Assembly (NCBI GenBank): GCA_900169235.1 | Contig: FWCC01000309.1 | Coordinates: forward strand, 1 to 64,000 | Length of the DNA stretch: 64,000 bases | From: Zarea fungicola | Lineage: Eukaryota > Ascomycota > Sordariomycetes > Hypocreales > Cordycipitaceae | Reading direction: 5' to 3' | Shown: piece by piece, positions 36,585 to 48,580 of the stretch | How the letters are laid out: each line of letters starts with the position of its first letter | How positions within the stretch are numbered: position 1 is the stretch's first letter | Notes under the pieces: model-generated | The model's database searches: none | The model's input: only the letters and a program-made list of their open reading frames with translations | What the model was told of the DNA's origin: nothing | Position numbers and translations under genes: made by a program

Positions 36585-38443
36585 TTAATTCCGGGCAGAC
36601 CCGGCGCCAGCCTTGTTCTTAGGCTCGACCGTGAGGCCGAGCTTGTTAGCAACACACTCGGCGGCACCAGCCTTGCCCATGTACTTTTTGAGAATGGTGT
36701 CAAAGTCAACCTCACCGACAACGGGACCGTTGCCGGAGCACTTAGCCTTCTTGGTGAGTTCGCTGCATAGACCGTCAAGGTCAAAATCCCCGTTCTGGGC
36801 ATCAGGACAGGCTTGCAATTTCTCCCTGTTAAAATGGTTAGCAATAGATCTACCGCGGTATCGGGAATATTTGGAGCCTTACCAGATCTCGTGAGCTTTT
36901 CTATTCTTGCCGCCCTCTGGGACCTCCTCCTCGATGCTATCTTGCTTCGCGTCAATCTCGGCAATAAGGTTGCTCTTCTTCAAATTTGTAGCAGGGGCGG
37001 TATTGAATGGCGTGAAAAAGTCGACATCAAAGGCATCGTTAAAGAAGTCGTCATACGCAGGGTTTGCCATCAGATTTTGCTGGGGCTCTCTATATCCGCC
37101 AAAGAGCTGAGGATCAAACTGGCCACCGTTTTGCTGAGCAAGCCAGTCAAGACCAGTACTACCAAAGTCAACATTGGAGAAATTGGCAAATGCCTGTTGC
37201 TCTGCGGTACTTGTGCCGAGTTGTTCCTCGCCAATTGTGCTCATCGTGTCCACAGGCTTGAATCCCAATGGTGACTGTATAAATGGCTCGGGGGAAGTGC
37301 CACAGGAAGAGCTAGGACCACCAGCGTTAGAGTTGGAGGATGCCGACGGTGAGCTCGTGGCGGCTCCGAAACCGCTGAAGTTGGCCGAATCCAGGCTGGC
37401 GCGAGAACCATTGCCAATGGAGCTGGCCATTGAAGGTGAGAAAATATTGGAAAACTTGGCTAAGTCCTCTTTGAACTGGGCTGCTGACTGCTGGGGGGAG
37501 TTGACATCATTGCCTAGGCTGAGGGCGGGGCTGGAACCCTGGGTGTTGCTCTGGGGGCTGAGGGGTTGCGAAACCGATCTCTTCGGCTTGGCGTTTGGTA
37601 CGCCGGGAAGAGCACCAAACTTTGGAAATTCAAACTGAAAGTTTACATCGCCAATCTTACTGACAGCAGCATTGCCGAACTGTTTGTTTGCGGGTCCAGC
37701 CTTGGTCTGGGCGGCCATGACGCTCATCTTCTGCTTATACTGCTTGAGCTCCGTGTTCATGCGCTCAACCTGAGCACGAAGCTTGCTGTTTTCATGATTG
37801 GCAGCTTCTGATGCCTTCTCAAGCTCCTCAACCTTTGTCTCGAGGTCCTTGAGATGCCTTTCCTTTCTTTCTCGGAACGCCCGCTGGGCAGCGCGGTTCT
37901 GAGCCTTGCGCTTCTATACAGCTTTGTGTTAGAAGAATAAATTCAGAGGAAGGGCGTCCTCGTCAAAGGAAGACTTACGGAAGTCGGTTCAGATGTGAGC
38001 GGCTTGCGGCCAGGCTTCTTGGGGATCTTGTCAGAGCTCTCGCGCCTCTTGGGGTCAGTCTCGTCGTCATCATCATCATCAGGATGACTTCGTTTATCAT
38101 GCAAGTCATCTTCAGGAGAGTCAGACTTGTCCGACGTAGATGGCATGTCGCCAATCATGGCGCCCTGATCGTTGTTGGCAAAGGAAAAGTCGAAGCTAGA
38201 GTCGCCAAATTCGTATTCATAATTGTCAAGAAAAGGGCTTTCCTGATAGCCCGTACCGGCTCCAGCGCCATTCGAGGGCGAGTTCTTGAAGGAGCTCGGA
38301 GAAAGAGAGACAGGGTTGGAAGCAATGGGAGCAGCAGGGGCTTGCTGCTTATTGGTGTTTAGGGCAGCAAACAGCAGACTCTGCTGGTGCGGAGTCAGGA
38401 AGAAGTCCTCATTATGAGAGGCGCCATTCGCGTTGGCAGACAT
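36585..38443 (-). CDS. yap1: AP-1-like bZIP transcription factor (Yap1 family)
   Basis: Three exons (38443-37979, 37913-36883, 36825-36585) give 578 residues. Yap1-type factors respond to oxidants: cysteine oxidation hides a nuclear export signal, the factor accumulates in the nucleus and switches on redox and detoxification genes. The basic region KRKAQNRAAQRAFRERKERH starts exon 2 (residue 156), followed by a leucine zipper to about residue 205. The N-terminal half carries an acidic stretch of Asp and a KKPGRKP motif just before the bZIP. The N-terminal cysteine-rich domain is reduced to one Cys (359, SSSCGTSPEP). The C-terminal domain has Cys505, Cys519 and Cys528 in ACPDAQNG...LDGLCSELTKKAKC, which also contains the export-signal-like LDGLCSEL. 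All introns restore conserved sequence. The 2.4-kb upstream region may hold its promoter. Confidence 0.95.
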
Positions 38444-40909
38444 TGTTGGACAAGGTAGCCGTGCAAGATATTAAACTGCAAGAAAAAGAAAATTATGTCG
38501 ATTCACGGATAGAAACTCTCTCGACCACTGTCGAGTCGGTCGGCGTTGACGGTTGAAAGCGATCAGCCAGAGCGACGCCCTGGCGATGACTGGGTTGAAG
38601 CGGGGCAGCCGGGCAGAGAGGCGAGATACGAGCGTTGTTGCTGGAGGTGCAGTTTTGCCACTCAGCAAGAGGAGGTTCGCCTTTGGAGGCGCCCAATTTC
38701 TGGGGTGATGAAAGTGGAATAGGCGCGATGGCAAAGGCTGACTGGAAAACGATCGCGCGGCAGATGGAGGGATAAAAGAGTCCAAACGGGATATCTGGCT
38801 TGTGTAGGATTGTTGATGTGGGAGGCAAAAGTGTGAGGTATTCTACCGGCTTCCTGGTGTGGAATCAGAAAAGCGTAGACAGGGCTCCACAAATTGCAGA
38901 GTTACAGCAGCTGGAGGGAAGAAAAAAAATAAAAGCCGATATAGGGGCGATTCTCTTGCACTGTGCAGAAGTGAATATAATGCTAAGCAAGGCCTGGCGT
39001 GGATTTGAATTGGGGAGGGATTTGCAGCGCTGCTCCGTGTCTCTTGGGAGGCTGGTTGCAGTGGACGGCACCCTGAAGCTATGAGCGATTCAACGGTTAA
39101 CAGGCGGACAAGTGCGCTTTAACGGGGTGCACTGGGCTCAGCATGGAATTTACCAGCAAAACTGCATTTGTAAGCGTGCAAAGGCGGGGCTATGCCTCTG
39201 GGATCCCCGGAGCCAAACCATGAACGGCTTGGTGCTGAGCCAGGCACTGGAAGGCTGCCTCAAGGGAAGCAAGACCCACCAATCACAGCCCTCAACTTTG
39301 TCTCATGGCTCCCCTTCCGATCCCGTGACTGTATGCAGAAGTACATGTTTACCGCAGCTAATTTATATGGTAGGCACAGGTACCGAACAGTTTGTCGAAC
39401 ATCCGTTCAGCGCCGGACTTCCCTGCACCGTTTACAAAAACTGGTTTGCACTGTGGACTCGACTGCCGAGGGTCCAAGTCAGGGCAAGCCACAATTGCTA
39501 GGCTCAGTCAGATAGACCCTCAGGTTGATTTATTATTGGTTTGTTACAGAAAGAAACGGAAAAAGAGAGGTGGCCTATCGAAAGCACCCCTGGCGATGCT
39601 GCGGGCAGCGATGAGCCGCGTCCAAGATGGATATTCCCCATTTAGTGGGAAATGCTATTTTCTGTGTCTGTGTAAGTTGAAGAAAACGGTCCGATAAATG
39701 CAGCTGTCACTTCCTTTCAATATGCTGGAGCAGTAACTACTAGCCAATAGAGGAGTTTCATACCGGCTAAATTTCTACACACCGTGAGTGGCGATTCGGT
39801 GAGCACGACTCCCAACCCCGGTGCTAATCAATCGTCAGGCCCTCTTTTGTGGACTGAAACAGGGCACAACCTCCTCAAAGCCGCGTGCCCCTGTGTGCCT
39901 ATTAGCTAGGCTCTTTTTATAGATAGCCTTGTCCCTTTCTTCAGAGTCGCATAGTTATCCTTACTAGCAAGAGCGATTCCTTTCGCTATACGCGCCGCTG
40001 CCTTTTGCTTGGCATCTAACCATTCCAACTCTAAACTTTATTTTGACATTTTTGTCCACTTTGACCTCTAGCATAAATTGAGCAGTCTCACCTCAGGTGC
40101 TCCCTCCAGTCCAGTGTAACAATATTCTCTGTAGAATGGCGTGCTGCGTGCGACCCATGCTTCATCGGGAGCCCTGGGAACAACAGTACATCTCATCGAT
40201 ATACTGGGGACCTTTGATCCCTACTGTTGGCATTCACCGGAGTATTCGTATAGTGTGATACTATAACTTAATTGGGAAGGCAATAACTAGTTTAAGAGCT
40301 AATGAAAACAATATGCAACGTCTTTTCCAACTTTCGGTAGGTATTTAGTAGGCATTTAAAGACAAATTTGTACATGAAATTGGCCAATCAGGGGCCTGCA
40401 TTCACGACAATGTTGGGCAAGTTAATGATAGCTACGCCCACCGAGCAGCCACCGCGTGTGCAAGCCAACAAGGCTACAGTGTCACGACATATCAAATGGT
40501 TAAGCACTGCATAATGTATTCGACCTCAACAGGGTGAAAAAATGTCAGTTTAACGAGATTCTCGATCCACATGTCAATTACATAACTAGCATGGGGAGTA
40601 TACCAGTATGCCACCAAGCGCTTACACGGAGCTTGGTTGTCCGAAACTAGAATCGTGCCACGGCTCATCAAAGATAAAAACCGACATCATTTCGATAATT
40701 TTTTCATTTCTCTTCTCTCATCACTTGGGAAGGAGTTTGTGAATAGTTGTGTTTTGATTTTTTTTTTTTTATTAACTATTGATGGATATCTTTGTTGAGC
40801 CACGAATTGAGCCAGTTTAATCGACTTGAGCTGTAAAAAGGGGCCCGGAGACTTTTTAAACGTCGTATCAAGACGAAAATGGTTTTGTTTGTTCGAAAAG
40901 AGAAGCCTT
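38444..40909. other. AP-1 promoter and intergenic region
   Basis: No gene seen in 2.5 kb. No minus-strand ATG occurs in about the first 250 bases upstream of the AP-1 start, so there is no nearby upstream ORF. The rest shows only short frames. A T-run lies at 40759-40770, near the 3' end of grg-1. Confidence 0.4.
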
Positions 40910-41195
40910 TTAGTTCTTGGCGAGCTCCTTGTGAGCATCGGCCTTGGCGTTGTGGCCAGACTCGTTGATGGCATCACCAACAGCATCCTTAGCGGCAGTC
41001 AGACTGTAACGGAATAGTTAGCATAGTTGCTCATCAAAGACACAAAAAACGGCAAAAGAGTATAATAACGTACCGGGTACCAACGTTGGCATTGCTATCC
41101 TTGGCAACCTCCTTGTTGGCCTCCTTGCTGACACCAGAGACGGCACCCTGGACGCTCTCAGCGACGTAGTTAACAGCTTGCTTGGCGGTCTCCAT
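40910..41195 (-). CDS. grg-1: Glucose-repressible/clock-controlled peptide Grg-1/Ccg-1
   Basis: Two exons (41195-41074, 41003-40910) give 71 residues. The product closely follows Neurospora CCG-1/GRG-1, a small hydrophilic protein induced by glucose starvation, stress and the clock, of unknown biochemical role. Conserved blocks are GVSKEANKEVAKDSNANVGTR, spanning most of the first exon's end, and LTAAKDAVGDAINES after the intron. There is no signal peptide or membrane segment; the peptide is Ala/Lys/Glu-rich and probably helical or disordered. The intron is 70 nt with a GTACGT donor. Upstream on the minus strand is a TATATAA at about 41329-41335, and plus-strand AGGGG (41314-41318) and CCCCTC runs (41432-41442) resemble stress (STRE) and carbon-repression elements, in keeping with the family's regulation. 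Confidence 0.93.
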
Positions 41196-41310
41196 TGTAG
41201 AGGTGAGAAGTTGGTTAAACTTGAGGTTTAAGAGTTGTGTGTGTAAGAGTGGTATTTTATAGAAAATTGATTGAAGAGTAGTCTGATGAGGAGAAAAAGT
41301 TCAGAGAATG

Positions 41311-41442
41311 AAAGGGGAGGTCGAGGTGTTATATAGACAAACTGTTGTGGTAGAGACGCCTTTGGATAGCTCCATGGAGGGCAATTCAACCAACCCGTAA
41401 CTTCCTCACATGCCGCTCACTGCCGCACACACCCCTCCCCCT
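41311..41442 (-). promoter_or_regulatory. Candidate grg-1 promoter elements
   Basis: TATATAA (41329-41335, minus strand) about 135 bases upstream of the ATG, with AGGGG/CCCCT boxes at 41314-41318 and 41432-41442. These match yeast-type stress elements by sequence only. Confidence 0.4.
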
Positions 41443-43162
41443 CTCGGTTAGGGTCTTCATGAAAAGTAGTCCTCCGGGTAAGGACACTTGTGGCTTGCGC
41501 AAGCTTTATTTTCACCTCTATGGGCATAGTTGCTGTGATTTGCTGTTACGAGACAAAGGGATGGGAGACTTTCCGGTCATTAACAGTAAATAGCCTACGT
41601 CACAATTGGAGATGCCCCACGGTGGGCTGAATGCTGTGGCGCTAATAACTCCTACAGCGCTCCCAGAGGCGGCGGCCACCTATCATCAGTGGTTGTCTCC
41701 GGCCTTTGTTAGCGGCCTCTGGTTTTAACCAGTACGGCTGTTTCCGGCCAGCCACACCACCATCCACAATGACGACATGATTTTCCCGGTATGCACACTA
41801 GCCACGATTGCTCTCGACAAAATTCAGCCTCGATCTAGCCCAACAGTTGCATCGTCGGCCTCGTTAAGGAGTCCAGGGCACCTTTAATTTGCAGGCATTC
41901 AATTAATGGCCCGTCGTCCCTTAGCACTTTCTTGCTGGTTTGACCTCTCGAATTTCGTTTTTTTTTTTTTTTTTCGTTTTACCCCTCCTTTACCCCCCCA
42001 GTTTGTTTTACCAAAAATACTAGTGTCTGTTGGTTAGTTCATAGGCTATGCCCCTGGCCGGGGTCATGCGTCAAGGTTTAGGAACACTTACCCGCCCAAG
42101 ATGTCGTAAAATGTCGTTCAAGCAGCCAAATCGGCGATCCAGACAATTGATTTAGCAAAGCTAGTCGAACATTGAAACTGAGCCACAGGTTCCCGCAGTC
42201 TAATCACTCTCACACCCCTCCATCTCCATTTACGAGGGACCCGTGGGAGGCTCCCACCAGCATCAAAAACCGGTTTTAGGGTGCCTTTTCTGGTGTGGCT
42301 GGTGCAGCTAGCCTCAAGCACCACCTCATGGAACGTTCTCGACCTCACATTGAACCTGTAGGTCGGTATGGCATTTTTGCTCATTCTCCATATCGGTTTC
42401 AAAATCCAGATTATAATAGAAAATAAAAGAGAGACCTTCTAATTTAGTGCAGGAATGAGAGACAGGTGGCGGTGTGGCTTGCGTATTGCCTCTTCAATTC
42501 CTTGGTTTTGACGACGTTACCTCTGGCCAACCTCTATCTCGGGTTCCGCACCTTGTATTCGCGGCAATTTGCGGTTGTGATCGAATCTTTTCCTTCTTTC
42601 AAGCCTAGCTCCTTGATAACATTTTACGGCCCTTTTCTGTATTTAGTGACGCGTCATCAAAGACAGTGGCCACATACATGCTCCATTCACCTTGTCTATG
42701 GGAAGTTTGCCATCCCCAGCGCAGTTGTCACCCAACTTTTACCGGCGACGGCGTTCACCTTCAATTTACTAATGCCCATCTTCTCTCAGTCATCTAGTTT
42801 CGAGCATCGTTTTAGGCATCCCTCGCAGTCTACTTTCTACAAGTCGAATATGTGCCTAGATCTACTTAATCTCAGGAACAAGGCTGCCAACGCTCCACAG
42901 ATCTCCGACCCGGAAAGCTTGGTGGTTGCGACCCTTAAAACCCTGTAGATTGACGTTTGCAATGAATGACGTAGTAACGGGCAATGTGGCTAATGTGGTG
43001 TGCATGTATTGGAAATGAACGCTTTGAGATATGTCTGAGTGGAATTAAATGATACAAGATAGCTTTAAGTAATGAGGCTACAAAAACGCCGAAACACTGG
43101 TACTTGAAAAAAAAAGGAAAGCTTCGCTGCACTGATATGGCTGGGTATTGGCCTGGCTTGAG
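41443..43162. other. Intergenic region with poly-T tract
   Basis: No supported gene. A run of about 17 T lies at 41958-41974. An open frame at 42466-42948 lacks an ATG near its start and shows no motif, so I do not call it. Confidence 0.4.
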
Positions 43163-44266
43163 TTAAATGTCTCTCTGCCATGTCCATCCCTCTGACTGGT
43201 GAATTTCTTTCAAAAATTCAACACCCCGAGAGAAGTAACGCTCTTTCATAGATTTTTTAATAATCGCATCTGGCACTATTTTTTATACGGTTGTTAGCAT
43301 ATATGGAAGCATCGAGGGCGCCAACGGCTTACATTCAACCCAGCCATGAAATCCTTCAGGCGCAAACATGGTTTCTATGCGAGGCTTCCCAACCCAGCCG
43401 GCCCGCTCATCTTCTTCGTTGATTCGCTTCGAAAATATAGTCTGCTCCTCCAAAAGAATATCAATTTCAGCAACGATCATCAGCATGCGACTCGGCAGCG
43501 TTTCTCTATTTGCCAGCATGGGGCTCAGTCGCGGGTCGTTGATATGCTTGCTACGGGCTCCCACAGCATAGGAATCGAAGAGCGGCTGGAGGAAAGATAG
43601 AGGGTCTTTTTTCGGCATCTTCTCCGGGACGGGCTTCTGCCAAGGCGACAGTCGCAACTCCACGACTGCATAATGTGTAATAATGCCCTTGAATGCAGTA
43701 GGAGATGCCCCTTGACAGCTCGGTTGCTGTGTCGCGGCCAATGCCATGTTACCGCCCGCCGAGGCGCCGGAGACTGTCAGCACAGTGGCATCTGCTCCCC
43801 ATCTGGTCTCTGCATTGTCCTTGATCCACTGAATCGTCGCATCGACGTCGTCAATCGCGGTAGGAAAGGTGTGTTCCGGCGCAAAGCGGTATGTAATGCT
43901 AACAACGACAGCGCCGGTTTCATTGGCGTATCTCTCACAGTATTGCGCGTCCTGCTCTGCTAGTCCACCGATGAAGGCGCCACCATGAATGTCAATATGC
44001 AGAGGGCGCAACTTACCACCAGTCCCAGCGCCTCTGCTCTTGTAGACTAACGCGCGAACGGATCGCTTCGAAAACACTGGAAGGTACTCCGTAACATAGG
44101 GGCGCGAAAATAGATATGGCGCCACTGGAATGGTATATGAGAGGCACACAAGCTGTTGCAACATCAGGGTACGCCATCTCATGCTCCAGGAGATACTAGT
44201 GTTGAACAGACCGACCAGCAGAGGCCGGAAAAATATCCGGAGACCGTTGAAGAGACCAAAGGACAT
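43163..44266 (-). CDS. Alpha/beta-hydrolase, HSL-type esterase/lipase
   Basis: Two exons (44266-43333, 43275-43163) give 348 residues. Members of this group hydrolyse carboxylic esters or lactones. The oxyanion motif HGGAFIGG starts at His94 and the nucleophile elbow is GASAGG with Ser169. The likely acid Asp lies in MLMIVAEIDILLEE and the His in PEGFHGWVE, close to the exon end. The N-terminus is hydrophobic (LFNGLRIFFRPLLVGLFN), suggesting membrane association rather than a cleaved signal. The 57-nt intron near the 3' end is needed: without it the frame ends in an unrelated peptide, and with it the tail reads FSRGVEFLKEIHQ, the usual closing helix. The substrate is unknown. Confidence 0.9.
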
Positions 44267-45041
44267 GGTTGTATTTGTCGTTTAAGATATTCAGAGAATG
44301 ACGCAGACTGGAGGATGGCAATGACGGGCCTCGTGAATGTCTCCCCGCGCCATCCATTGAGTGTTCTTATTATGGACTTAGAAGTCAGGCCATCTGGGCG
44401 TGCGGCTGAGGGACGGCGCCCGATCATTCCCGACAATACGTTGTACGACTGAAAAATGGACTATTGGCATCACTGTTGTCAATAAGTATTGTAGTTCTAG
44501 TTACAGAAATTATTAATAGCGGATTTGATATTAATAAATTTTTCTGTCATACAGCTGTTGAGGATTAGTTACACGCACTAACTACATGCCACTTCACATG
44601 TAGCCACCTTGGGCCGCCCTCCAATCGACAGCCTGTTGCCTGTCCATTGAATGCCGCGCCGACCCCGAGTTACTCATAGTAGAGTATATAAAACAGCACC
44701 GAGCCGGAAGAGGTTGTACAAAACCGGCCATTGAAATAGTTACTGTCACAGGAAGAGACAGAGAAAACACTACTGAGCCGAACGCCTTTCAACCCGCATC
44801 CATCACGTGTGGGATGGGAGTGGTCTGTGCTCGATCGTGCCTCGAAGCCCCACAAGGAGCTCAGAGAACCAGGCAGACCGCTGCTCTCGGCGAATGGGCT
44901 GCCACTAAGCTTTGAGTGACCTCTGAACCAACGCTTGTTGGCGCCAACCCAGTCTCGACGCTTGCCACTTTTCCGTTTGAAATCCTACCACTCAAATAAC
45001 CCGAAGCGATAGAATACACATCAAGGCTGTCGCGATAAACG
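44267..45041. promoter_or_regulatory. Divergent promoter region of esterase and BSD-domain gene
   Basis: No gene seen. TATATAAAA at 44684-44692 lies about 350 bases before the BSD gene. An AT-rich block at 44500-44550 is on the esterase side. Confidence 0.4.
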
Positions 45042-46395
45042 ATGGATCTGGCATACGACCACATTCAGGAGGAGGCCTTCCGCCGCGACACGCCGAAACC
45101 TGGCCAGCAGAGCTCCGAGCAACCGCCATCGTCCCTAAACACTGAGATTCAAGATGCGTACAAGGCGTTTTCCGCAAGTCCCTGGGGCGCCAAGATTGGT
45201 GGCTTCTTTGGAACCATGGTGAAGCAGGTAAGCTGAAATGACAGAAAGGATGGCTCTGGGAAAATCAGTGCCGGGGCTGCACCAAGCTAACCATTCCTCG
45301 AAAACGTTACGCAGGGAGAATCCGTATATAACCAGGCTTCCAAGGAGCTGGCCGAGGTTGGTGGGGACGCCAGCAAGGGCTTTGCCGATTTGCGTGAAAC
45401 GATTATAAGCCGAACTAGAGGCATGTCGATAAATGCCAACGGAGATGAGGCAGAAAGATCAGTGGCAGCAGATGGCGCAGATGGCGCAGATGGTACTCCG
45501 ACCGCGGGGAGCTCTGGCGCAGACACGGAGACATATCTGTCCAGACTAAGAAGCGAGGCCACTAAGCGCCTCAAGGACCTTCAAAAGGCCGAGGATGCTG
45601 CCGACGAAGCGCTTCTCCGATTCGGCTCCAACGTACGCGACTTCTTGCGCGATGCCATTCAGGTCGCGCCACCAGCCGACGGCGCCGAAGAAAGCACGGT
45701 CCTCTTTGAAAGCAAGGATGCCTCTGGTAAGCGCGTCATTCATACGTCTCGCTTCGACGCACAGCTCCATGTCATCCACACGGCCACGGAGAGCTTCGAA
45801 AAGGACCCCGAGGGCGACGAGTACAACAAGTTCACGGAGGAGTTTGATGTGGAGAAGAAGACTGGCGACATTGCCGCCGATCTGGAGAAATATCCCGAGC
45901 TACGCACGACCATGGAGAAGCTGGTCCCCGATCAAATTTCATATGCCGATTTCTGGAAGCGCTACTACTTTCTTCGTCGGGGTATTGAAGATGCCGAGTC
46001 TCGCCGAAAGGAGCTTCTCAAAGGTATTGACACAAGTTTGCGTCTTGAAATGCAATACATCAAGTCTCTTTATGCTAATTGGGGATTTTATAGCTGCCGC
46101 TGCCGAGGATGAAGTTGGCTGGGACGACGATGAATCGGACGATGAAACGACCGCCGCAGCCGACATCACCCCTTCCAAGAAGCCCGCGTCCGTTGAATCT
46201 TCTACCACAATTAACCCTACGAGCCAAGGTCTTCTCAAGCCCATCGAGAACCGCAAATCCAACGATGAAAAATCTCAACCTGACAGCGAAGCCAGCTATG
46301 ATGTAGTGGGGGGCACGTCTGGCCTACCGAGCCAAGCCGCAAGTAGCCCGAAGGAGGCGAAGAAGGATGAAGACAGCGATGATGACTGGGAATAA
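45042..46395 (+). CDS. BSD-domain protein
   Basis: Three exons (45042-45227, 45315-46023, 46094-46395) give 398 residues. The BSD domain is in the region FTEEFDVEKKTGDIAADLEKYPELRTTMEKLVPDQISYADFWKRYYFLR (about 245-295), with the paired Phe-Trp near its end. The N-terminal part has the APWG-like SPWGAKIGGFFGTMVKQGESVY stretch and a helix with repeated acidic and basic residues, resembling SYAP1-like BSD proteins, which act in signalling and membrane traffic in animals. The C-terminus is disordered and ends in an acidic DSDDDWE, common in fungal members. A short Gly-Ala-Asp repeat (AADGADGADG) is visible near residue 107. Introns are 87 and 70 nt and keep the frame. The role in fungi is not established. 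Confidence 0.88.
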
Positions 46396-46748
46396 CGAGG
46401 GTGTGAAATTATTGGTCAGGCTAGAGCTTGCATGTCGAAGATGCTCATACGAGCTAGCTCTTGTTTTTTTCTTCGTCTTTCTCATTCATCATTGGGATGC
46501 TTTGTACCTTTTGGGAGACTCTTTTGCGGGCGTTTTTGGTGTTGTATCAAACCTGAAGTATTCGACTTTATTTTATTTTTCCCACTTGGCCGATAATTGT
46601 AAACTCTGTATCTATGCATTGGGTATCAATTCTCCAAGACTTCAATCGTTCTCGTTGCACGGCCAAAGATTGCCAGACGAGCATTACTTTTGAGCATTTC
46701 CTGCAGCCAAGAAATAGCAGCTTCTCAAAATAAAATTGAACCCTGTAT
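46396..46748. other. Convergent 3' region of BSD gene and TSR2
   Basis: No gene seen. T-rich sequence downstream of the BSD gene and AATAAAATAAAGTC on the minus strand at about 46577-46564 fit opposing 3' ends. Confidence 0.35.
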
Positions 46749-47462
46749 CTACCTCTTCTTCTTGGTAACCATGGTGAAGCCATCCTCGTCGACCTCTGGC
46801 GCTGGCTTCTCTCTGGGGACCGCGGGCGCATCACCCATGTCCACGTCCTCGTCACTGCCCTCCTCATCCTGGCTTCCCGACTCGTCGCCGTCCGTGTCTT
46901 GATTCGGGTCCTCGGCCTTTTTGAACTGCTGGCTGACTTTGCCGCTGCTGCTCTTGAGCTTGGCGAAGCGCTCCGCCAAGGCATTGGTCTCGTCAAACTG
47001 GCCCACGGCACACTGCGTTCGCGCGCGCATAATCTGCTCGGCCACCGCGAGCGCCGAGTCGTCGTCAACGTTGACCTCGAACTCGTCCACCATGACCTGC
47101 AGCAGCACTGTCTCTACATCCTCGAGGTCGGCTTCGTCGGCAGCGCTCGGGGCGGCCGCTGTTGTCGTGTTGGTGGAGGCGGGAGCGTCTGTGAATTCGG
47201 GGAATAGCTCGACAATGGCGCCAGCGAACCAGTCGCGCTTCTCTTCCGAGTTGGCGCCGCCCCAGCCGTTGGATACAGATAGCGTGAGGGCCGGCCAGAG
47301 GTGCAGAGCGTAGGCGACAGCCTGCTCAAAGTTGTGCTGCCGCGTGGCTACAAAGGGACAAAAGGCAGTGTTAGAGAAACTTTTTGTGTGCGCTTAAAAT
47401 GGAGGCACTTGTTGTATTAGATGGAACTTACAGGCGGGGGGGAGTTGTGAGTTCGAAGCCAT
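46749..47462 (-). CDS. TSR2: Pre-rRNA processing protein Tsr2
   Basis: Two exons (47462-47432, 47347-46749) give 209 residues. Tsr2 is an escort chaperone for ribosomal protein eS26, needed for 20S pre-rRNA maturation. The N-terminal helix FEQAVAYALHLWPALTLSVSNGWGGANSEEKRDWFAG is the family signature, followed by EDVETVLLQVMVDEFEVNVDDDSALAVAEQI. The acidic tail (long Asp/Glu/Ser stretch) and the closing DEDGFTMVTKKKR are also typical; the acidic part contacts basic eS26. The tiny first exon (31 nt) is joined by an 84-nt intron and gives MASNSQLPPAS before the conserved TRQHNFEQ. Alternative starts would lose conserved sequence. Confidence 0.94.
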
Positions 47463-47814
47463 GGTTGTAAAACCTATAAGCTATGGTATTGCTTTAGGTT
47501 CTTGAATGTGCTGATTGTAGGATCGATTATGACTTTGGGTTGTCACTCTGGTGCAATTTTTTTTTCCTTCGTCGTCCACTTTGGCGGGGGTGGTGGAGGG
47601 GCAGTTAATTGGTGGGGTGATCGCGGGATGGAATTTGTGCTGAATTTAAGAGCATCTGTCCCCGTAACTACCTAGTAGGTAATAAAGGAGCATCAACTCA
47701 GCCTCACCAGCAACCCGTCTATATCAAGAATGCAACGAAACTACTTAATAGTTGGCACTCTTTCTCATTTCATCCTTTAATAATTGATTGCTCAATACAT
47801 AACGGGATTTCGTC
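47463..47814. promoter_or_regulatory. TSR2 upstream region
   Basis: No gene seen. A TACCTAGTAGGTA near-palindrome lies at 47669-47681. Confidence 0.35.
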
Positions 47815-48318
47815 ATGCGCAACTACACTGAGGAGGACATCACAACGGCCCTAGACGCCATTAAGAATGGTCATTTGAGCGAGGCCGAAAGCGCTAGGCG
47901 GTATGGAATTCCCCGACAGACGATTGTCGGTCGCCTACGTGGAAAAAAGGCAAGAAAGGCTGCACATGCACCTTTCCAGCGCCTGTCCATCGACGCAGAA
48001 CGGGATCTCTGTGGCTGGATCTTCACACAAGATCGAATTGGCAACCCTCCCACCCACGGCCAAGTGCGAGAGATGGCGGAGAGGTTGGCAAACACTGCCA
48101 GTGGCGTTCATAAACCAATTGGCAAGAACTGGTTAACGGGGTTTTTACACCGAAATCCGGCGGTTAAGAACTGGGGAAGCAAGTTGAGGCGACTGCCTGC
48201 GGTCGTGTCGGTAGAGACTACAGATGACACTTCATCACAAAAGCCGAAGAAAGAAGAGGACGTATCGGGAGATAATTTATTTTCGGATAAGGTCTTTTCG
48301 CTCAATGTGTCTGGGTAA
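47815..48318 (+). CDS. Pogo-transposase-derived DNA-binding ORF lacking DDE domain
   Basis: An intact ATG-to-stop frame of 167 residues. Residues 1-50 (NYTEEDITTALDAIKNGHLS...ARRYGIPRQTIVGRLRGK) form a pipsqueak-type helix-turn-helix. Residues about 55-125 (LSIDAERDLCGWIFTQDRIGNPPTHGQVREMAERLA...IGKNWLTGFLHRNPAVK) form a CENP-B/Tc5-type DNA-binding domain. This is the N-terminal pair of pogo/Fot1-like transposases, but the catalytic DDE domain that normally follows is absent: after residue 125 the sequence is unrelated, charged and Ser/Lys/Glu-rich. No terminal inverted repeats were seen around it. It may be a truncated transposon or a domesticated DNA-binding protein. A weak GTAATT donor at 48316 and TAG acceptor at 48517-48519 could join it in frame to the next ORF. 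Confidence 0.7.
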   Translation: MRNYTEEDITTALDAIKNGHLSEAESARRYGIPRQTIVGRLRGKKARKAAHAPFQRLSIDAERDLCGWIFTQDRIGNPPTHGQVREMAERLANTASGVHKPIGKNWLTGFLHRNPAVKNWGSKLRRLPAVVSVETTDDTSSQKPKKEEDVSGDNLFSDKVFSLNVSG

Positions 48319-48580
48319 TTGGGGAAAAGGGATCGCCCGGCGCGACCGGGTAAGCAGAGTGACACAAGCAGCTCGAATGGAATGAATAGCAATTCGTCGT
48401 GTTCTATGACACGAATGCTAGTCGAGCTTGGCTTATTGAGGATCCCAGCACTTTGCTTCACCTCCTCCACGCTTCTTCTCTGTTTCATTGTAGAAAGCCT
48501 GACCACCCGTTTTGTCTAGCGACCGGTATCAACGAGCCGTAACACAACTAACGGGAAAACCTGCCGCTCGTACTGTTCTC

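Noticed and set aside
42466..42948. 160-codon plus-strand frame
   Set aside because: It starts at a GTG, has no internal motif, and composition is not convincing.
46296..46748. A separate small gene between the BSD gene and TSR2
   Set aside because: Frames here are short, T-rich 3' sequence without motifs.
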